In this document: one piece after another, positions 1 through 11,474 of the stretch | Layout: each line of letters begins with the position of its first letter | How positions within the stretch are numbered: the stretch's first letter is position 1 | Assembly: GCA_963921935.1 (NCBI GenBank) | Contig: OY998176.1 | Location: forward strand, 175,456,445-175,520,444 | Length of the DNA stretch: 64,000 nucleotides | Direction of reading: 5' to 3' | DNA from: Galeruca laticollis | Lineage: Eukaryota > Arthropoda > Insecta > Coleoptera > Chrysomelidae | The notes under the pieces: generated by a model | Told to the model about the DNA's origin: nothing | Database searches by the model: none | The model's input: only the letters and a program-made list of their open reading frames with translations | Made by a program: the position numbers and the translations under genes

Positions 1-19
1 AGACGGTGTCAAGACTAAT

Positions 20-636
20 TTGAAAATAGACTCAGATACTATTCCATGTACTAGCCCATTTTTTCATTCGCCCCCAAAAAGAAGAAGTTTTGTAAGTTTA
101 GACTACTTATCATCTACAGAGAAAAAAAACATTATAAATATGTATAAACATATCTTAGAGGATCAACCAGAGACAAATATGACTATCACAGTGTTTACAG
201 TTGTAAAAACATTGAGCAAGTTATAGAAAATAGCGCTTTTGTGTAAAATTAACGTGTACAAATTTTACTTTTTAGGTAAATTAACTGATCGTACTATCAA
301 AAAACATAGAAACACTGGAACAATTGTTTCTTCTAACCATCGTGGAGGTCGCCCAGGAATTTTCAAAACAATCGATGACACTACTAAAATTATAATTCCA
401 CGTATCATTCATTCACAGTTTCTTTTTTAAAAATGAAATCCCAACTTTGGATAAAATTCTGATTGAAACAAAGAAATGCCCAAATTTACCACAAAAGTCT
501 CGTTCATCATTACATAATAGTACATTAAAGAATAAGTTTCACTAGACATAATTTTATCGCACTCATCCAAGTTTAGAAAACGAGACAAAGGTGAGTTTTC
601 TAAAGGGCAAGTGCGATGTAAGGCCTTATGAAACAA
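20..636 (+). pseudogene. DD82E (Sailor-like) transposase, N-terminal remnant
   Basis: Two open stretches (20-226 and about 275-430) and the following frame-broken stretch line up with the N-terminal half of the better preserved DD82E transposase at 11475-12604. Shared features are a helix-turn-helix-like start (STEKKNIINMYK against SLNEKTLILNCY), a basic GGRPG against SGRKP linker, and EIPTLDKIL at about 435-461, which is nearly identical in both. The middle of the helix-turn-helix is missing or split near 226-275 and stop codons occur after 428. The catalytic half is absent. It differs too much from the nearby copies to be one of them, so it is a separate, older lineage. Its relation to the window edge is unknown; more of it may lie upstream. 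Family assignment is inference from similarity inside this window. Confidence 0.6.
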
Positions 637-1064
637 GTTTTTATACTATTTTTCCTGCTTTGCATTTTTTGTGTCCGAAAAGTACCAAAGTTTAACAAAT
701 AGGATAATTGAATCGAATTAGGGAATTTTGTATTAATGACGTAGCGGTTATAGTATGTACAAAAAGTACGAGGAGTAATAAACCCTAATTAAGTATGCAA
801 AACCTTTACAGGGAGCACCATGAAATTTTTGATAAATCTCTTACTTTAAATTACATTTCTTCCGTAAATCTAAAAACCAGGTAGATCGACCCCGTATTTG
901 TTTCAGTTGTAGCAAAGTTTGGGGTTTATTCATTGTTAAAGGATTAGCAGATAAGCAATAACGCAATGCAGTGGTGTGTATTTCGGGAAAAAAATACGTT
1001 TTAAATTATAATATAATGAAAAATGAAAAGATATAATTATTGGAATACATTTATTACTTACATT

Positions 1065-2379
1065 TTATTCTATATCCGACTCGGAAGAGGAAGAATCGTT
1101 GTTGACATTAATAATAATAGGGTCGATTAAATCATCACAAATATTGTCAATTTTCCACATATTTGCCTCTACTTTGATAACATGCTCGATACAGTTTGTC
1201 CAATTTTCCTTACTCACATGACTTACAGCACTCTCAAACAATTTCACAACATCGTTTATTTTAAAAGTAGTTTTTTTTTCCAACTTCCCCTTTTACCTGA
1301 GCCCATATTAATTCTATGGGATTAAGTTCACAATGATAAGTCGAAGAACTGATATACCACGAGAAGAAGCCATTTCTTCTACAATGTAGGTTTTGTATTT
1401 ATCCTTGTCCATTTTTGCAATTCTCTAAAGTTCTTTCCTTAGTGGATCTTTTGGAAACTTAATATTATACGCCAACGACTTGTGGGCAATGCTTCTCGTA
1501 ACCGTGAATGGTAACTTGCGTTGTCCATAACAATAACAGCCCCTTTTGGAATCAGATCCAACATTTGAACAAACCATTCCTCAAAGACATCCCCATTCAT
1601 ATCTTCGTGATAGTCCCCCGTGCGTTTTGAAATAAAAGTTAATAATCCACCATCAACAAAACCTTCAGAACTTCCAACATGGACAATGATAAGTCCTTTT
1701 CTTTTCCAGATGGTGGCTGCAAACCTAACGACAAACCTTCCACGAATGCCTGCCTTCCGCTTTTAATGTTTTCATCTTGCCAAGATTTGGAAACTGTATA
1801 TCCAGCATTTATCCATGTTTCGTCTAAGTAGAAGATTTTCAAATTTTGTTCTCTGGCATGTCGAATGCTTCTTAAATAGTCTCTTCTCCAAAAAACTATT
1901 TCCGGTTTATCTATCAAGAGAGATTTTCTATTATGTTTTGTATATCTGAAACCCACATCTTTCAAAAGTGTGCATAATGTCATTCTGGAGAATTTTGGAT
2001 AGTCCGTATCTTCTTGCACTGATGTCATAATTTTGTCAAGTGTTGGAATTTCCTTTCGTAAGTAAAATCCATGGACTTTACGCCTTAGTCTTTGTTTTAA
2101 TGACTCATCGATCTCAATTGGTTTTCGGCCTGAAAGAGTTTTAGGGGGTTGGAGAGTTCCATTCTTGCTTTCTTTTAGTAATCTATAAATTGTTGATTTA
2201 GCAACACACAACATAGCAGCCGTTAATTCCACAATATCATCAACACTTGCACTTGGATCCTTGTTTTTCAATGATATATAACAATTCAATATCAGAGTTT
2301 TTTCATTTAAAGATAATGGACCTGTTTTTGGTCGTTTAGATGGTCCTTGGCTTATCGACATTGTTTGGTACTTGCACAA
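1065..2379 (-). pseudogene. DD82E (Sailor-type) transposase, copy 1, frameshifted
   Basis: Cut-and-paste transposase of the IS630-Tc1-mariner superfamily. A 246-residue open frame starts at 2379 (an alternative start with MSISQ is at 2361) and contains the N-terminal DNA-binding region, EIPTLDKIM and the first catalytic aspartate in YLDETWINAG. The frame is lost after about 1710, where one A is missing from an A run relative to copy 2. The central part is still readable in another frame, including the second aspartate region, and the C-terminal tail is open at 1283-1065, ending in an acidic serine-rich tail. Copy 1 keeps five residues after EGLSLG that copy 2 has deleted in frame, and keeps the W in DETW that copy 2 has lost, so it is closer to the ancestral protein there. 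Not functional as it stands. Confidence 0.8.
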
Positions 2380-2561
2380 TTAACATTCAACAAATGTTTT
2401 AAATATATTCCAACTGTTTACAATATTATGACAACCATACAACTTCATACAACTTTACTCAAAGAACTAATACTAAGTACTGATTCAATGTACCTACTTT
2501 CTTTTAAAATAATATTCCCGATAATGTTTCTAAGAAAACTGGGTTGTTTGGAAAATCCCTC

Positions 2562-2792
2562 TCAATAATCGAATAATCTGTAAATAGGTGTAATCGTATT
2601 AAGCCGATTACAGTAGGCCACTTGCCATTTAAAATTTCTGAGAAAAATTCCCCAAACACTACATATAGGAGTAATACAAATAAAAAATATTATGAATAAA
2701 CGGGCATATCCGAACTCTGCCACAAAATAAAATTTTACCTGACTTGTATCAATTTGAGGATTACTGAAATGTTCGAACTGTGCCGCAACCAT
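2562..2792 (-). other. Conserved 76-codon open frame / possible 5' exon between the two divergent genes, copy 1
   Basis: An open frame starting MVAAQFEHFSNPQ lies upstream of the DD82E gene in the same direction and is preserved at 11062-11292 in copy 2 with only a few changes. After codon 18 the sequence reads CAG|GTAAAA, a good 5' splice site, and a ...TTTACAG| acceptor follows near the end of the frame, so the short N-terminal peptide could be a leader exon rather than a 76-residue protein. The hydrophobic middle would then be intron. No family recognised. Confidence 0.3.
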
Positions 2793-2970
2793 TTAGTTTA
2801 ATCCTATTAGAGTCATTAGGGTTTATAATAGATAAAATCGGAGGCCCATAGAATTATGTATATTTCTGAAAGGTTTCAAAGATTTCTTGAATTAAATATT
2901 TTGAAGAAATCTTGATTGTTTTGATCGATATTTAGGGGATTAGGGGAAGGATGTTGATGCACTTACACTA

Positions 2971-3738
2971 TTGCCTAAAAATCAGGAAGAAGTATTTAAT
3001 AGTGTTCGTGAATTACAATTACGAACGAACCGAGAAGAGGAATTTCTATTAACAGCAGACCAGGTATTTAAAATTATTGTGTTCTCCTGTTTTTCCAACC
3101 TTAATTTTTTATGTAATTCGGATTGTATTTTGATGGATGGGACTTTTAAATACTGTTCAACTTTTTTTTACCAAATGTTTACCATTCATGGTTTTAAAAA
3201 CGGCTATTACGTACCTCTTGTTTTTTGTTTGCTGCCGGACAAATCAAGTCAAACATATTCAAATTTGTTTTTAATTTTAAGACAAAAATGTAAAGAAGTA
3301 GGCTTAAATTTTCAACCTAAAGAAGTCGTAGTAGATTTTGAACTAAGCATTCATAACGCTATATATGAATGTTTTGGCAGAGATCAAATTCTTTTTGGTT
3401 GTAAATTTCATCTCTGTCAAGCTTGGTTTCGTAAGATTCAGGAGTTTCATTTGGTACAAGAGTACAGACAGAAAGGTTCTGTAATTGGCGAATACTTAAA
3501 AGTACATTTCGGTATTATGTATCTTAGTCCTGAGGAAGTTGTAGAATTTTTTTATAATGAACTACATTTTTTGCTTCCGAATGACCTCTACCTCTATCAC
3601 TTTTTTTTATTAAAATTAGTACATCCCGTTACCTCTGACCTAAATCGTATATTCTTCAGCATAGCTGCAACTCATTCGTTCAATACAAAATGTACCTTAC
3701 GGTATACCCTCTCAAAATATATTTTGGTACGTCTATGA
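2971..3738 (+). CDS. MULE-type transposase fragment (copy 1, open)
   Basis: A 255-residue open frame matching the core of Mutator-like (MULE) transposases. In order: LLPKNQEEVF linker upstream (an upstream AG acceptor-like site near 2944 suggests the exon begins before the ATG), LMDGTFKYC with the first catalytic Asp at about residue 56, FTIHGFKNGYYVPLVF, VVVDFELSIHNAI with the second Asp, and GCKFHLCQAWFRKIQ, the family's C/H block. The frame stops soon after FNTKCTLRYTL, before the region where the catalytic Glu and the rest of the C-terminus would be expected; the N-terminal DNA-binding part usual in the family is also missing. It is therefore a partial gene. It is enclosed in the same TA-flanked inverted ends as the DD82E gene and transcribed away from it. 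Copy 2 has a one-base frameshift in a T run at the position corresponding to 3162-3169; copy 1 is intact there. Confidence 0.7.
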   Translation: MPKNQEEVFNSVRELQLRTNREEEFLLTADQVFKIIVFSCFSNLNFLCNSDCILMDGTFKYCSTFFYQMFTIHGFKNGYYVPLVFCLLPDKSSQTYSNLFLILRQKCKEVGLNFQPKEVVVDFELSIHNAIYECFGRDQILFGCKFHLCQAWFRKIQEFHLVQEYRQKGSVIGEYLKVHFGIMYLSPEEVVEFFYNELHFLLPNDLYLYHFFLLKLVHPVTSDLNRIFFSIAATHSFNTKCTLRYTLSKYILVRL

Positions 3739-3791
3739 AATCTACTTAAATGAATGATTTATTACTCCTTGTCCTTTCTATATAGACTATA

Positions 3792-4286
3792 GTAATGCGT
3801 CAAGTTGAAACATTAGAAAACTGAATAATTGTGTCAATTTGCAATAAGTTTGTGCTTTTTACTTTGTTTAATCGTCTACCTGCGTGAAAAATTATGAAAG
3901 ACGTACCCCACCTGAACTTTTTGCTGTAGTATTTATTTTTCAATATTACGATTGAAGCGTTCCATGGATTAAAGTTGGGTTATGTTATTTGTGCTCGATT
4001 TTTAGACGACGAACGTTGACGTTTCTGTGTTAGTGTTACCAACTTTGAGAAATAAAATATTGCGTTTCGAAAAATGCTCTCTGTTGAAACCATGGAGAGT
4101 AGAGGGGAGGAGACTAAACGGCTTGCCTTCGAATTGGCCACTTTTCATGTACCAAAGTAGCTAGTACACAAATTCGCCGCCAGGTCCGCAGTGTTGCATT
4201 CTGGGCTTACGAATACAAATGCAATTGTTATACAGTGAGAAATGATTAAAGAATTTTCATATATTGAATTCATCAATCGTCAAATT
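3792..4286. other. No gene; start of a diverged inverted repeat at about 4087
   Basis: No coding potential seen from 3792 to 4086. From about 4087 to 4200 the sequence (CCATGGAGAGTAGAGGGGAG onward) resembles the reverse complement of 9480-9605, with the strongest block being GGAGGAGACTAAACG. These could be the ends of an old element containing the THAP fragments. Confidence 0.35.
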
Positions 4287-4394
4287 ATGTCGTCAAATTG
4301 TTTTGTGCCTGGTTGTAATACTGGTTACGGTAATTTAAAGACATGGAACAAGAAAAATGGCGTGAAAAACCCTTGTAATAAACACGAGATATGA
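4287..4394 (+). pseudogene. THAP zinc-finger domain, N-terminal half
   Basis: A 35-codon frame begins MSSNCFVPGCNTGYGNLK, which is the first half of the THAP DNA-binding domain: the C-x4-C pair (Cys5 and Cys10) and the VPGC..GY signature. It ends in TGA at 4392-4394 before the second half of the domain. The second half (the W..AI.R.DK, VC.LHF and DAIPSIF blocks) is found 3.6 kb downstream at 8041-8243. The two halves may be exons of one P-element-like gene separated by later insertions, or pieces of two copies. THAP domains form the DNA-binding end of P-element transposases, and P-transposase-like sequence is present at 13112-13545. Confidence 0.6.
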
Positions 4395-6765
4395 CATAGA
4401 AAATTTTAAGAACGCCCTATATAGAATTTTTTTTAATTCAAAATATCTAATAAATGTTGACCTCAACGAAAGAAATTACTACAGACATAAATGTATTATT
4501 GCAAGATTAACAAAACATTCTAGATTACGATAATGTCATGCTTGTTTACTATGTACGTTACGAGTAGAAAAACAATGATATTGAAAACTAACCTTCACAC
4601 AAAGTAACATTTCGAATAAATAACGAAAAAATTGGAATCAAAGGAGAGAAAGTAACTCTCCCCCGGTGAGGCAAGTCTAAGTATTGACGGGCCCTTCACC
4701 CCCCAACAGTAATAGTGTGCAGTTTCTGACTAGTGATATACTAAAACGTAAGTTTTTAACGTACTATTATTTTATTATATTTTGTATTGATCTGTGATAT
4801 TATATTTTCTTTGACTTAACCGGGTGTCCCGAAATAGGTAAGGGACCCCACAGTAGTTTGGGTCATATCTAGTGTTTCATATATATATATATATATTATC
4901 ATGTATTTAAAATATTAGAGTAATAACATTTATTTATTTACCTATTAATGATCCTATATTGGGATGCTACTTTATTATGGATCTTATATTTATGAGTATG
5001 TATTTATAATTGATTTGACTTTAAATATTTTTTTTTAATGATTGTGGGCGCCAGAATTGGTTTAGCTAACCGCTAATTTCCAATTCAAAATTTTATTTAG
5101 TAACAAAATTATGAGTTATGTAACTTTATGACACTATACCTCAGGGATGAGATTCGGCACTTGGCGATCGGTAGTAACAAGAAACTGAAAGGTAAGATAT
5201 CAAAGAAAAGAAAGGAAAAACATAGATAAATAGATTTTAATTGTGAATAGTTGTTTGAATAATGAACATTTTCTGAATCATAATTGTATAATCATATTAA
5301 TTAAAGCTTTGCGTAAGTACGTTTTTTTTTTTATTTTTATGAATACTATTAAATATGAAACATATCAAATAAATTTCGCTTCCTATACTTATCTCTATAT
5401 GTTTTTGAAAGCTTCCACAAACCATTCAATCTCTACTCTAATAATTTGTTAATGTTGACGTGACGTTGAGTTATTCTATGGTAATGATAATTCAGTTATT
5501 AAATAAAGAATGAAAACCAAGTGTGTTTGTGAGGCAAACTGATGATTTATCGCAATGATTTGGTGAGTATTATTTCCTTTATTATTTCCTTTAATGTAAT
5601 TTCAATGTTCTATCCCAATCTAGTGGAGATTGAATATCTATATCTAATAATTTTACCAACGAATAAATTTTTACACAATATAACCTAACAAATGAAAATT
5701 ATGAACGATGTTTTATAGGACAAATATGTTACACACGAAAGGAAAAGTCTATGCTTGGCATCTTCTTGTCTCTGGGATGAAACATTTGGAAGAAATACGA
5801 TCACCTATGATCATAAAAGCGAAATCTTGATATTAAAATGATGTGACGTGATTTATTTCGCCAGGAGCAACAATTTATTCACGGAAGATACGTGAATGAG
5901 CAAACGAAAAGCAGATTAATAAAGGTAAATTGTTCACCTTACCAATTCTCGGCGTTTCACTAACTTTTCACTTTTTATTATGTATTCGATAGAAAGTTTC
6001 TGTTATTTTATAGCATCATTGTTTCTAAATACTATGATTAATTCTTTAAACTTAAAATATATCAAATGTTTGAGATTTACAAAAATTTAGAGAAGAGAAA
6101 TTTTAATGCGTCCTCACATTATTGAATCTACCCCGCGTCTCTCCCAGCTCTCAATCAACAACTTTTAGTTGTTTTTAATTTTTGTTTCATTTTTCAATTG
6201 TTTATAAATAAACATCATTGTTTTCAAATCCAAATATCTGTTTTCTATGTTATTGTAGATAAGTTCACTTTGTTCTTATGCATTCCTAATGTCACTCCGA
6301 AATTACACCCTTCGAACTATTAACCGAACGTCATTTTACGATGACATTTTGACCTTGAAGTTTATACCAAAATAATCAATAATTTACATAACATACAGGG
6401 TTTCTGAAAAGTGTCTATAATATATAAACTACAATTATGGAATTTTATTTTGAAATTCATGCAATATTATACCGTGATAATCATTGTTATGTACCAAATT
6501 AATGTTTACGTAATTTATTTGTTACGTCTGTGTTTTTTGTCATGAAATATAATTTGAAGAAAAATAATTGCAAACTTAAATAACAATTTTTATATGCAAT
6601 ATTAGTTGTATCTTGTTTGTAAGTGTTTCTTCACATATTTATACTCATATTTAAATTGTTATCTTATGGACTATTATGCAATTTATTGGGTTTATCGTCA
6701 TCTATTACTAAGATTCACATTAACTTAGTGATATCTCTGTTTTAATTTATCTTGATAGATAATTT

Positions 6766-6772
<7 letters not shown>

Positions 6773-6816
<44 letters not shown>
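6773..6816. repeat. (AT)n microsatellite
   Basis: Uninterrupted alternating AT run of about 44 bp. Confidence 0.95.
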
Positions 6817-6819
<3 letters not shown>

Positions 6820-7539
6820 CGCTTCTCATCTACTGGTAGAGTCTAAACAGTTATAGGTATTTATCTTATGTTCAGGGACCATTTACCTATATATCTTCTT
6901 TTGATTATTTGATTATAGCGCACAGATATTTACATTGTACCAGGGATCATATTTAGTCCTACCTTAAAGTATCAACTGATAACTTTTTCAGTCATATTCC
7001 CGGACATACCGGAGACATCATAATTAATTTTCTGAATTTTATTGATATATATTGTATTCTGTATTTTTTTCTCTTTCTTCGAGAAACGTAATTAGAGTTA
7101 GAAATAAGGGATAAAGATTTTCTTTTTTTAATGTATTTTACGAATTGATTAAATCTCACAAGATCCGTAATTATTTCTTTCCAATCCCAGAAATTTTGGC
7201 AATATAGATATAGGGTTTACAGTATATCATATTTGATCCGATTCATAAAGTTTCGTTTGATTTCTATTTATTGCCTTAATTTTTGTGGAGGATATCCAAC
7301 ATAAATATTAGGTGTATAGGGTACCATACTCTTACAGGTTAAGTACCAAAAAGACATTCCGTTTGTTATTCTTTTATTTATGTAGTGTATATCACGTAGG
7401 CTATCCAAAAGTCAGAAGAAAGCCGCGTATATTATAATTATTAGATTGCAAAGCGTACGTATATGGTTTTAATAATTTTTTTGTAATATATGCTTGTACA
7501 TATTTTAACCTTTCAGTTTATTTCCTTAACCTCAACCCT

Positions 7540-7910
7540 CACCACCCCGGTACCAATCGAATAGGACGGGCCGACTCAACCTGCACTACGAACTCGGGCT
7601 TGGCACACTGTATAAGCCCAAGGGGCCCCACGACGACCTTGATCGCTCGAACCAGGAACAGCCCCTCCCTCGAGGTAATCCCGCAGGGAGACTCCTGGTT
7701 CTACAGTTTGTGCCGCGAGGCACTGGTGACAGCACGCTGCAACGATTTTTGTTCCTTGGATAGAAGTGTACAGTAGGGCCATCCGGTCACTACCAACAGA
7801 GAGAAAGGAAACCGGAGAGATAATACATGAACCGAACACATTACACTGGTGACAACAGAATGAACATAGCAACTACCCATTTATTAGAGTGGCGACAGCG
7901 GATTTTTGAC
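7540..7910. other. GC-rich block with an internal hairpin, possible LTR/leader fragment
   Basis: In a region otherwise about 70% AT this block is clearly GC-rich and carries a 98-codon open frame on the minus strand (7872-7576) without recognisable homology. A perfect 9 bp stem GAACCAGGA / TCCTGGTTC (7649-7657 and 7693-7701) encloses a second CTCCC/GGGAG stem. At 7892 the plus strand reads TGGCGACAGCGG, similar in its first bases to the tRNA-Arg type primer sites of some gypsy elements, but no LTR terminus is evident. Composition suggests foreign (retroelement) origin; this is inference. Confidence 0.3.
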
Positions 7911-8040
7911 CTACTTCATTACACCCTAGTTTATTCCGACCTCGCACGGTAAGTCAATCTTGAAATTGTAGTCATTAACTTTAAATATTAGTCTTAAAAT
8001 GGCTGTTCAAGCAACCCTTAATATGATATAACAATCTATG

Positions 8041-8523
8041 TTTAAGGACCAAATGGTTAGAAATTGGGAAAACGCTATTAGGCGGACAGACAAGCTGTGT
8101 GTGAATTACATTTTTTAGATAGTGATATTGAGCGTTTTTACACAACTACGGTCTCAGATGGATCTATTTTTCAAATGAAAAGAGGTACTCCCAAGATAAA
8201 GGAAGATGCAATACCTTCTATTTTTCCATCTTTTCCTGAATAATTCAACAAAAAAACGCGAGTTGCTCACACAACGAGATTCTATTTTGCTACCTAAGAA
8301 TAGAAATACTAAAGCATTGGTGATACATACCGAACAGGATGGAACAGTACTTGAGGAGCTTAAAGATTTGTTAAATTATGAAAATTTTCCTTCGACATCT
8401 CAGAAATCGCGAAAATTGACAAATGACACATTAAGCAAACTCATACCATATCGTAAAACTCTAATAAACATTAAAATAAAGTATTACATTCTTGTATTAA
8501 AGAAAATATTTTGTAGTATCTAA
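8041..8523 (+). pseudogene. THAP domain, C-terminal half, and following linker of a P-element-like protein
   Basis: Read in two frames, 8041-8096 gives MVRNWENAIRRTDK and 8097-8243 gives VCELHFLDSDIERF, followed by IKEDAIPSIFPSF before a TAA at 8241-8243. These are the second half of a THAP domain: the W..AI.R.DK block, the zinc-binding C and H of VCELHF, and the closing DAIPSIF motif. The join between the blocks needs a frameshift at about 8096. A third frame (8206-8523) continues with a charged linker (LEELKDLLNYENF and so on) that could be the region between THAP and catalytic domains. Decayed, not functional. Probably related to the N-terminal half at 4287-4394. Confidence 0.65.
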
Positions 8524-10063
8524 TGTAAACTAATATGAAAATTAACTTTAAAATTTTGTTTTTGATCAACAATGGGCTTGTCCTTTGACAAATACGAAAA
8601 ATGATATGGGACTTTTCTTTAGCGAAGCAAAGAAATTTCGGACAATATATTAACTTCAGCAGCTATTGATTCAGCTTTTTTTATAAGTGAATCAAAACTT
8701 TCATCAGTATTCTTTTAGCAGATAGCAAATTAAATTTTTCGAGACAGTTACACATTCGGGAACATTAATTTTGGGATTTTGATACATCATACTAACAACG
8801 TTAATTTTTGATAGATCGCCCCAAATTATGGATGAGCAGATAACTTTAAAGGAAATAAATTTCTCTACTAAAGTTTGTGTTATAATTCTGGTTTTTAAAT
8901 ATCTTTTTTAAATTTTTATTATTTCATTAAAAGGCTTTTAAACATTTTTATTATTTAAAATTAAAACTTTAATTGCAATCTTATGAAACATATTTTGATT
9001 TACTTAAACTCAATTTTTTTGGATTTCACTTCTTCGCCAATTAAATTAATTGTTATTTCATTTTGGAAGTGCACCTCTAAATAATGAGATAGTATGCGAC
9101 TTTTAATATAATTCAAATTGTCTAACATGTATTTCTTTAAAAGTCACATACGCATTTCAAGAATTCTTTTTTTATAATTTATAAAATGTTTAGTGAACGA
9201 AAGGCCGCTCCCTATAATTCCCGCCACTCTGCAATTGTACATACGCCTACTGCACCACCGCTAGAAACGGCGCTGGGCCGACTAATAGTTCAAATATAAT
9301 GGGGAAAGGCACATGTGTTCTTAAAAACAAATAAGTTGGTAACAATCCTATTTAAAGCTAGGCTTATGATGGTAAATATAAATTATAAAAATCTCAATAT
9401 TTTCCCAAAAATTTGAGTAATTTCTAAACATTCTCATTACAGTTACATGCATTTAAATAGGGTAAATGGCGAAACGTAGCCCAGAGCCGAACACTTGCGC
9501 CTCTGGTGGGGAATTTCGAACTATCTATTATGGAACATAAATTTGTGCCAATATAACTTGACAGCGCATATTGTCGTTTAGTCTCCTCCTTTCTAACCTC
9601 CATGGTTGAAACTCAACGGGGTTCCATAGAGTAATCCATAGACAAATGATATTATAAGAGACAGTTTGATGCATAGGCGGTGTGTGGCACAACGTTTCTG
9701 CGCAACTGACCCGCGCATGGAGTCTCTGCAGTCGCGAACTACACGACTATTTTACATAAATAAAATAGAATAAAATAGTTCAAAACATATTAAATTACAA
9801 TACATTTTAACATATCGCCTTTAATGTCGATAAATATTATAAAATATCCTAGTATTTAATTTTTAAGTCATTAAAAATAAACAAAATCAATCTTACATTG
9901 GTTGGTGTGAAACTGGCTTGTGTTTATCAAATTGAAAGGGACAGTGTCAAAAATAACAATTGCGAGAATATGGCGTTAAAAAGTACAATAGCTATTTGTA
10001 AAAATAAGTGAACCTTCAAAATCACATCACCAGGTAGAATTCGCCATAGTTGTGTAAACATAT
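8524..10063. other. No recognisable gene; right arm of a diverged inverted repeat at 9480-9605
   Basis: AT-rich with no convincing coding frame. A more GC-rich patch lies at 9205-9290. Sequence 9480-9605 is a diverged reverse complement of 4087-4200. Confidence 0.4.
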
Positions 10064-10116
10064 TATAGTATGTACAAAAAGTACGAGGAGTAATAAATCA
10101 TTCATTTAAGTAGATT

Positions 10117-10883
10117 TCATAGAGGTACCAAAATATATTTTAAGAGGGTATACCGTAAGGTACATTTTGTATTGAACGAATGAGTTGCAGCTATGCTAAA
10201 GAATATACGATTTAGGTCAGAGGTAACGGGATGTACTAATTTTAATAAAAAAAAGTGATAGAGGTAGAGGTCATTCGGAAGCAAAAAATGTAGTTCATTA
10301 TAAAAAAATTCTACAACTTCCTCAGGACTAAGATACATAATACCGAAATGTACATTTAAGTATTCGCCAATTACAGAACCTTTCTGTCTGTACTCTTGTA
10401 ACAAATTAAACTCCTGAATCTTACGAAACCAAGCTTGACAGAGATGAAATTTACAACCAAAAAGAATCTGATCTCTGCCAAAACATTCATATATAGCGTT
10501 ATGAATGCTTAGTTCAAAATCTACTACGACTTCTTTAGGTTGAAAATTTAAGCCTACTTCTTCACATTTTTGTCTTAAAATTAAAAACAAATTTGAATAT
10601 GTTTGACTTGATTTGTCCGGCAGCAAACAAAAAACAAGAGGTACGTAATAGCCGTTTTTAAAACCATGAATGGTAAACATTTGGTAAAAAAAGTTGAACA
10701 GGATTTAAAAGTCCCATCCATCAAAATACAATCCGAATTACATAAAAAATTAAGGTTGGAAAAACAGGAGAACACAATAATTTTAAATACCTGGTCTGCT
10801 GTTAATAGAAATTCCTCTTCTCGGTTCGTTCGTAATTGTAATTCACGAACACTATTAAATACTTTTTCCTGATTTTTAGGCAA
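10117..10883 (-). pseudogene. MULE-type transposase fragment, copy 2, one-base frameshift
   Basis: Nearly identical to 2971-3738. The reading frame from MPKNQEKVFNSV (10883) runs through LMDGTFKSC and is lost in a run of seven T (sense strand) near 10690 where copy 1 has eight; from MFTIHGFKNG (10680) the original frame continues through VVVDFE and GCKFHLCQAW to a stop at 10117. Same N- and C-terminal truncation as copy 1, so truncation preceded the duplication while the frameshift is specific to this copy. Confidence 0.75.
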
Positions 10884-11061
10884 TAGTGTAAGTGCATCAA
10901 CATCCTTTCCCTAATCCCCTAAATATCGATCAAAACAATCAAGATTTCTTCAAAATATTTAATTCAAGAAATCTTTGAAACCTTTCAGAAATATACATAA
11001 TTCTATGGGCCTCCGATTTTATCTATTATAAACCCTAATGACTCTAATAGGATTAAACTAA

Positions 11062-11292
11062 ATGGCTGCGGCACAGTTCGAACATTTCAGTAATCCTCAA
11101 ATTGATACAAGTCAGGTAAAATTTTATTTTGTGGCAGAGTTCGGATATGCCCGTTTATTCATAATATTTTGTATTTGTATTACTCCTATATGTAGTGTTT
11201 GGGGAATTTTTCTCAGAAATTTTAAAAGGCAAGTGGCCTACTGTAATCGGCTTAATACGATTACACCTATTTACAGATTATTCGATTATTGA
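11062..11292 (+). other. Conserved 76-codon open frame / possible 5' exon, copy 2
   Basis: Counterpart of 2562-2792 with MAAAQFEHFSNPQ at the start. The same CAG|GTAAAA donor-like site follows codon 18, and an acceptor-like TTTACAG occurs at about 11271-11277. It lies 5' of and in the same direction as the DD82E gene. Confidence 0.3.
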
Positions 11293-11474
11293 GAGGGATT
11301 TTCCAAACAACCCAGTTTTCTTAGAAACATTATCGGGAATATTATTTTAAAAGAAAGTAGGTACATTAAATCAGTACTTAGTATTAGTTCTTTGAGTAAA
11401 GTTGTATGAAGTTGTATGGTTGTCATAATATTGTAAGCAGTTGGAATATATTTAGAACATATGTTGAATGTTAA

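Larger units (their letters stand above)
751..3789. mobile_element. Chimeric DD82E/MULE DNA transposon, copy 1
   Basis: An element of about 3,039 bp with inverted ends, left TAGTATGTACAAAAAGTACG (751-770, continuing to about 782) and right 3758-3789, the right one carrying about six substitutions. A TA dinucleotide flanks each end (749-750 and 3790-3791), as expected for the IS630-Tc1-mariner superfamily; no 8-11 bp duplication of Mutator type is seen. The body carries a DD82E transposase on the minus strand and a MULE-type transposase fragment on the plus strand, divergently arranged. The same content, in opposite orientation, is found at 10066-13109, while the DNA outside the two pairs of ends is unrelated, so this unit moved as one piece. 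Confidence 0.8.
4395..8040. other. Long stretch without recognisable genes
   Basis: About 3.6 kb of AT-rich DNA. It holds a short (AT)n tract at about 4880-4897 and a longer one at about 6773-6816, and a GC-rich block at 7540-7910 described separately. Open frames here are short and show no family signature. A TGGCGCCCA string on the minus strand near 5046-5055 resembles a retrotransposon primer site but has no LTR ending beside it. Confidence 0.5.

Noticed and set aside
5046..5055. TGGCGCCCA strings resembling primer-binding sites (here on minus, also 28553 and 32170 on plus)
   Set aside because: None is preceded by a CA-ending LTR with a partner copy; ten-base matches occur by chance.
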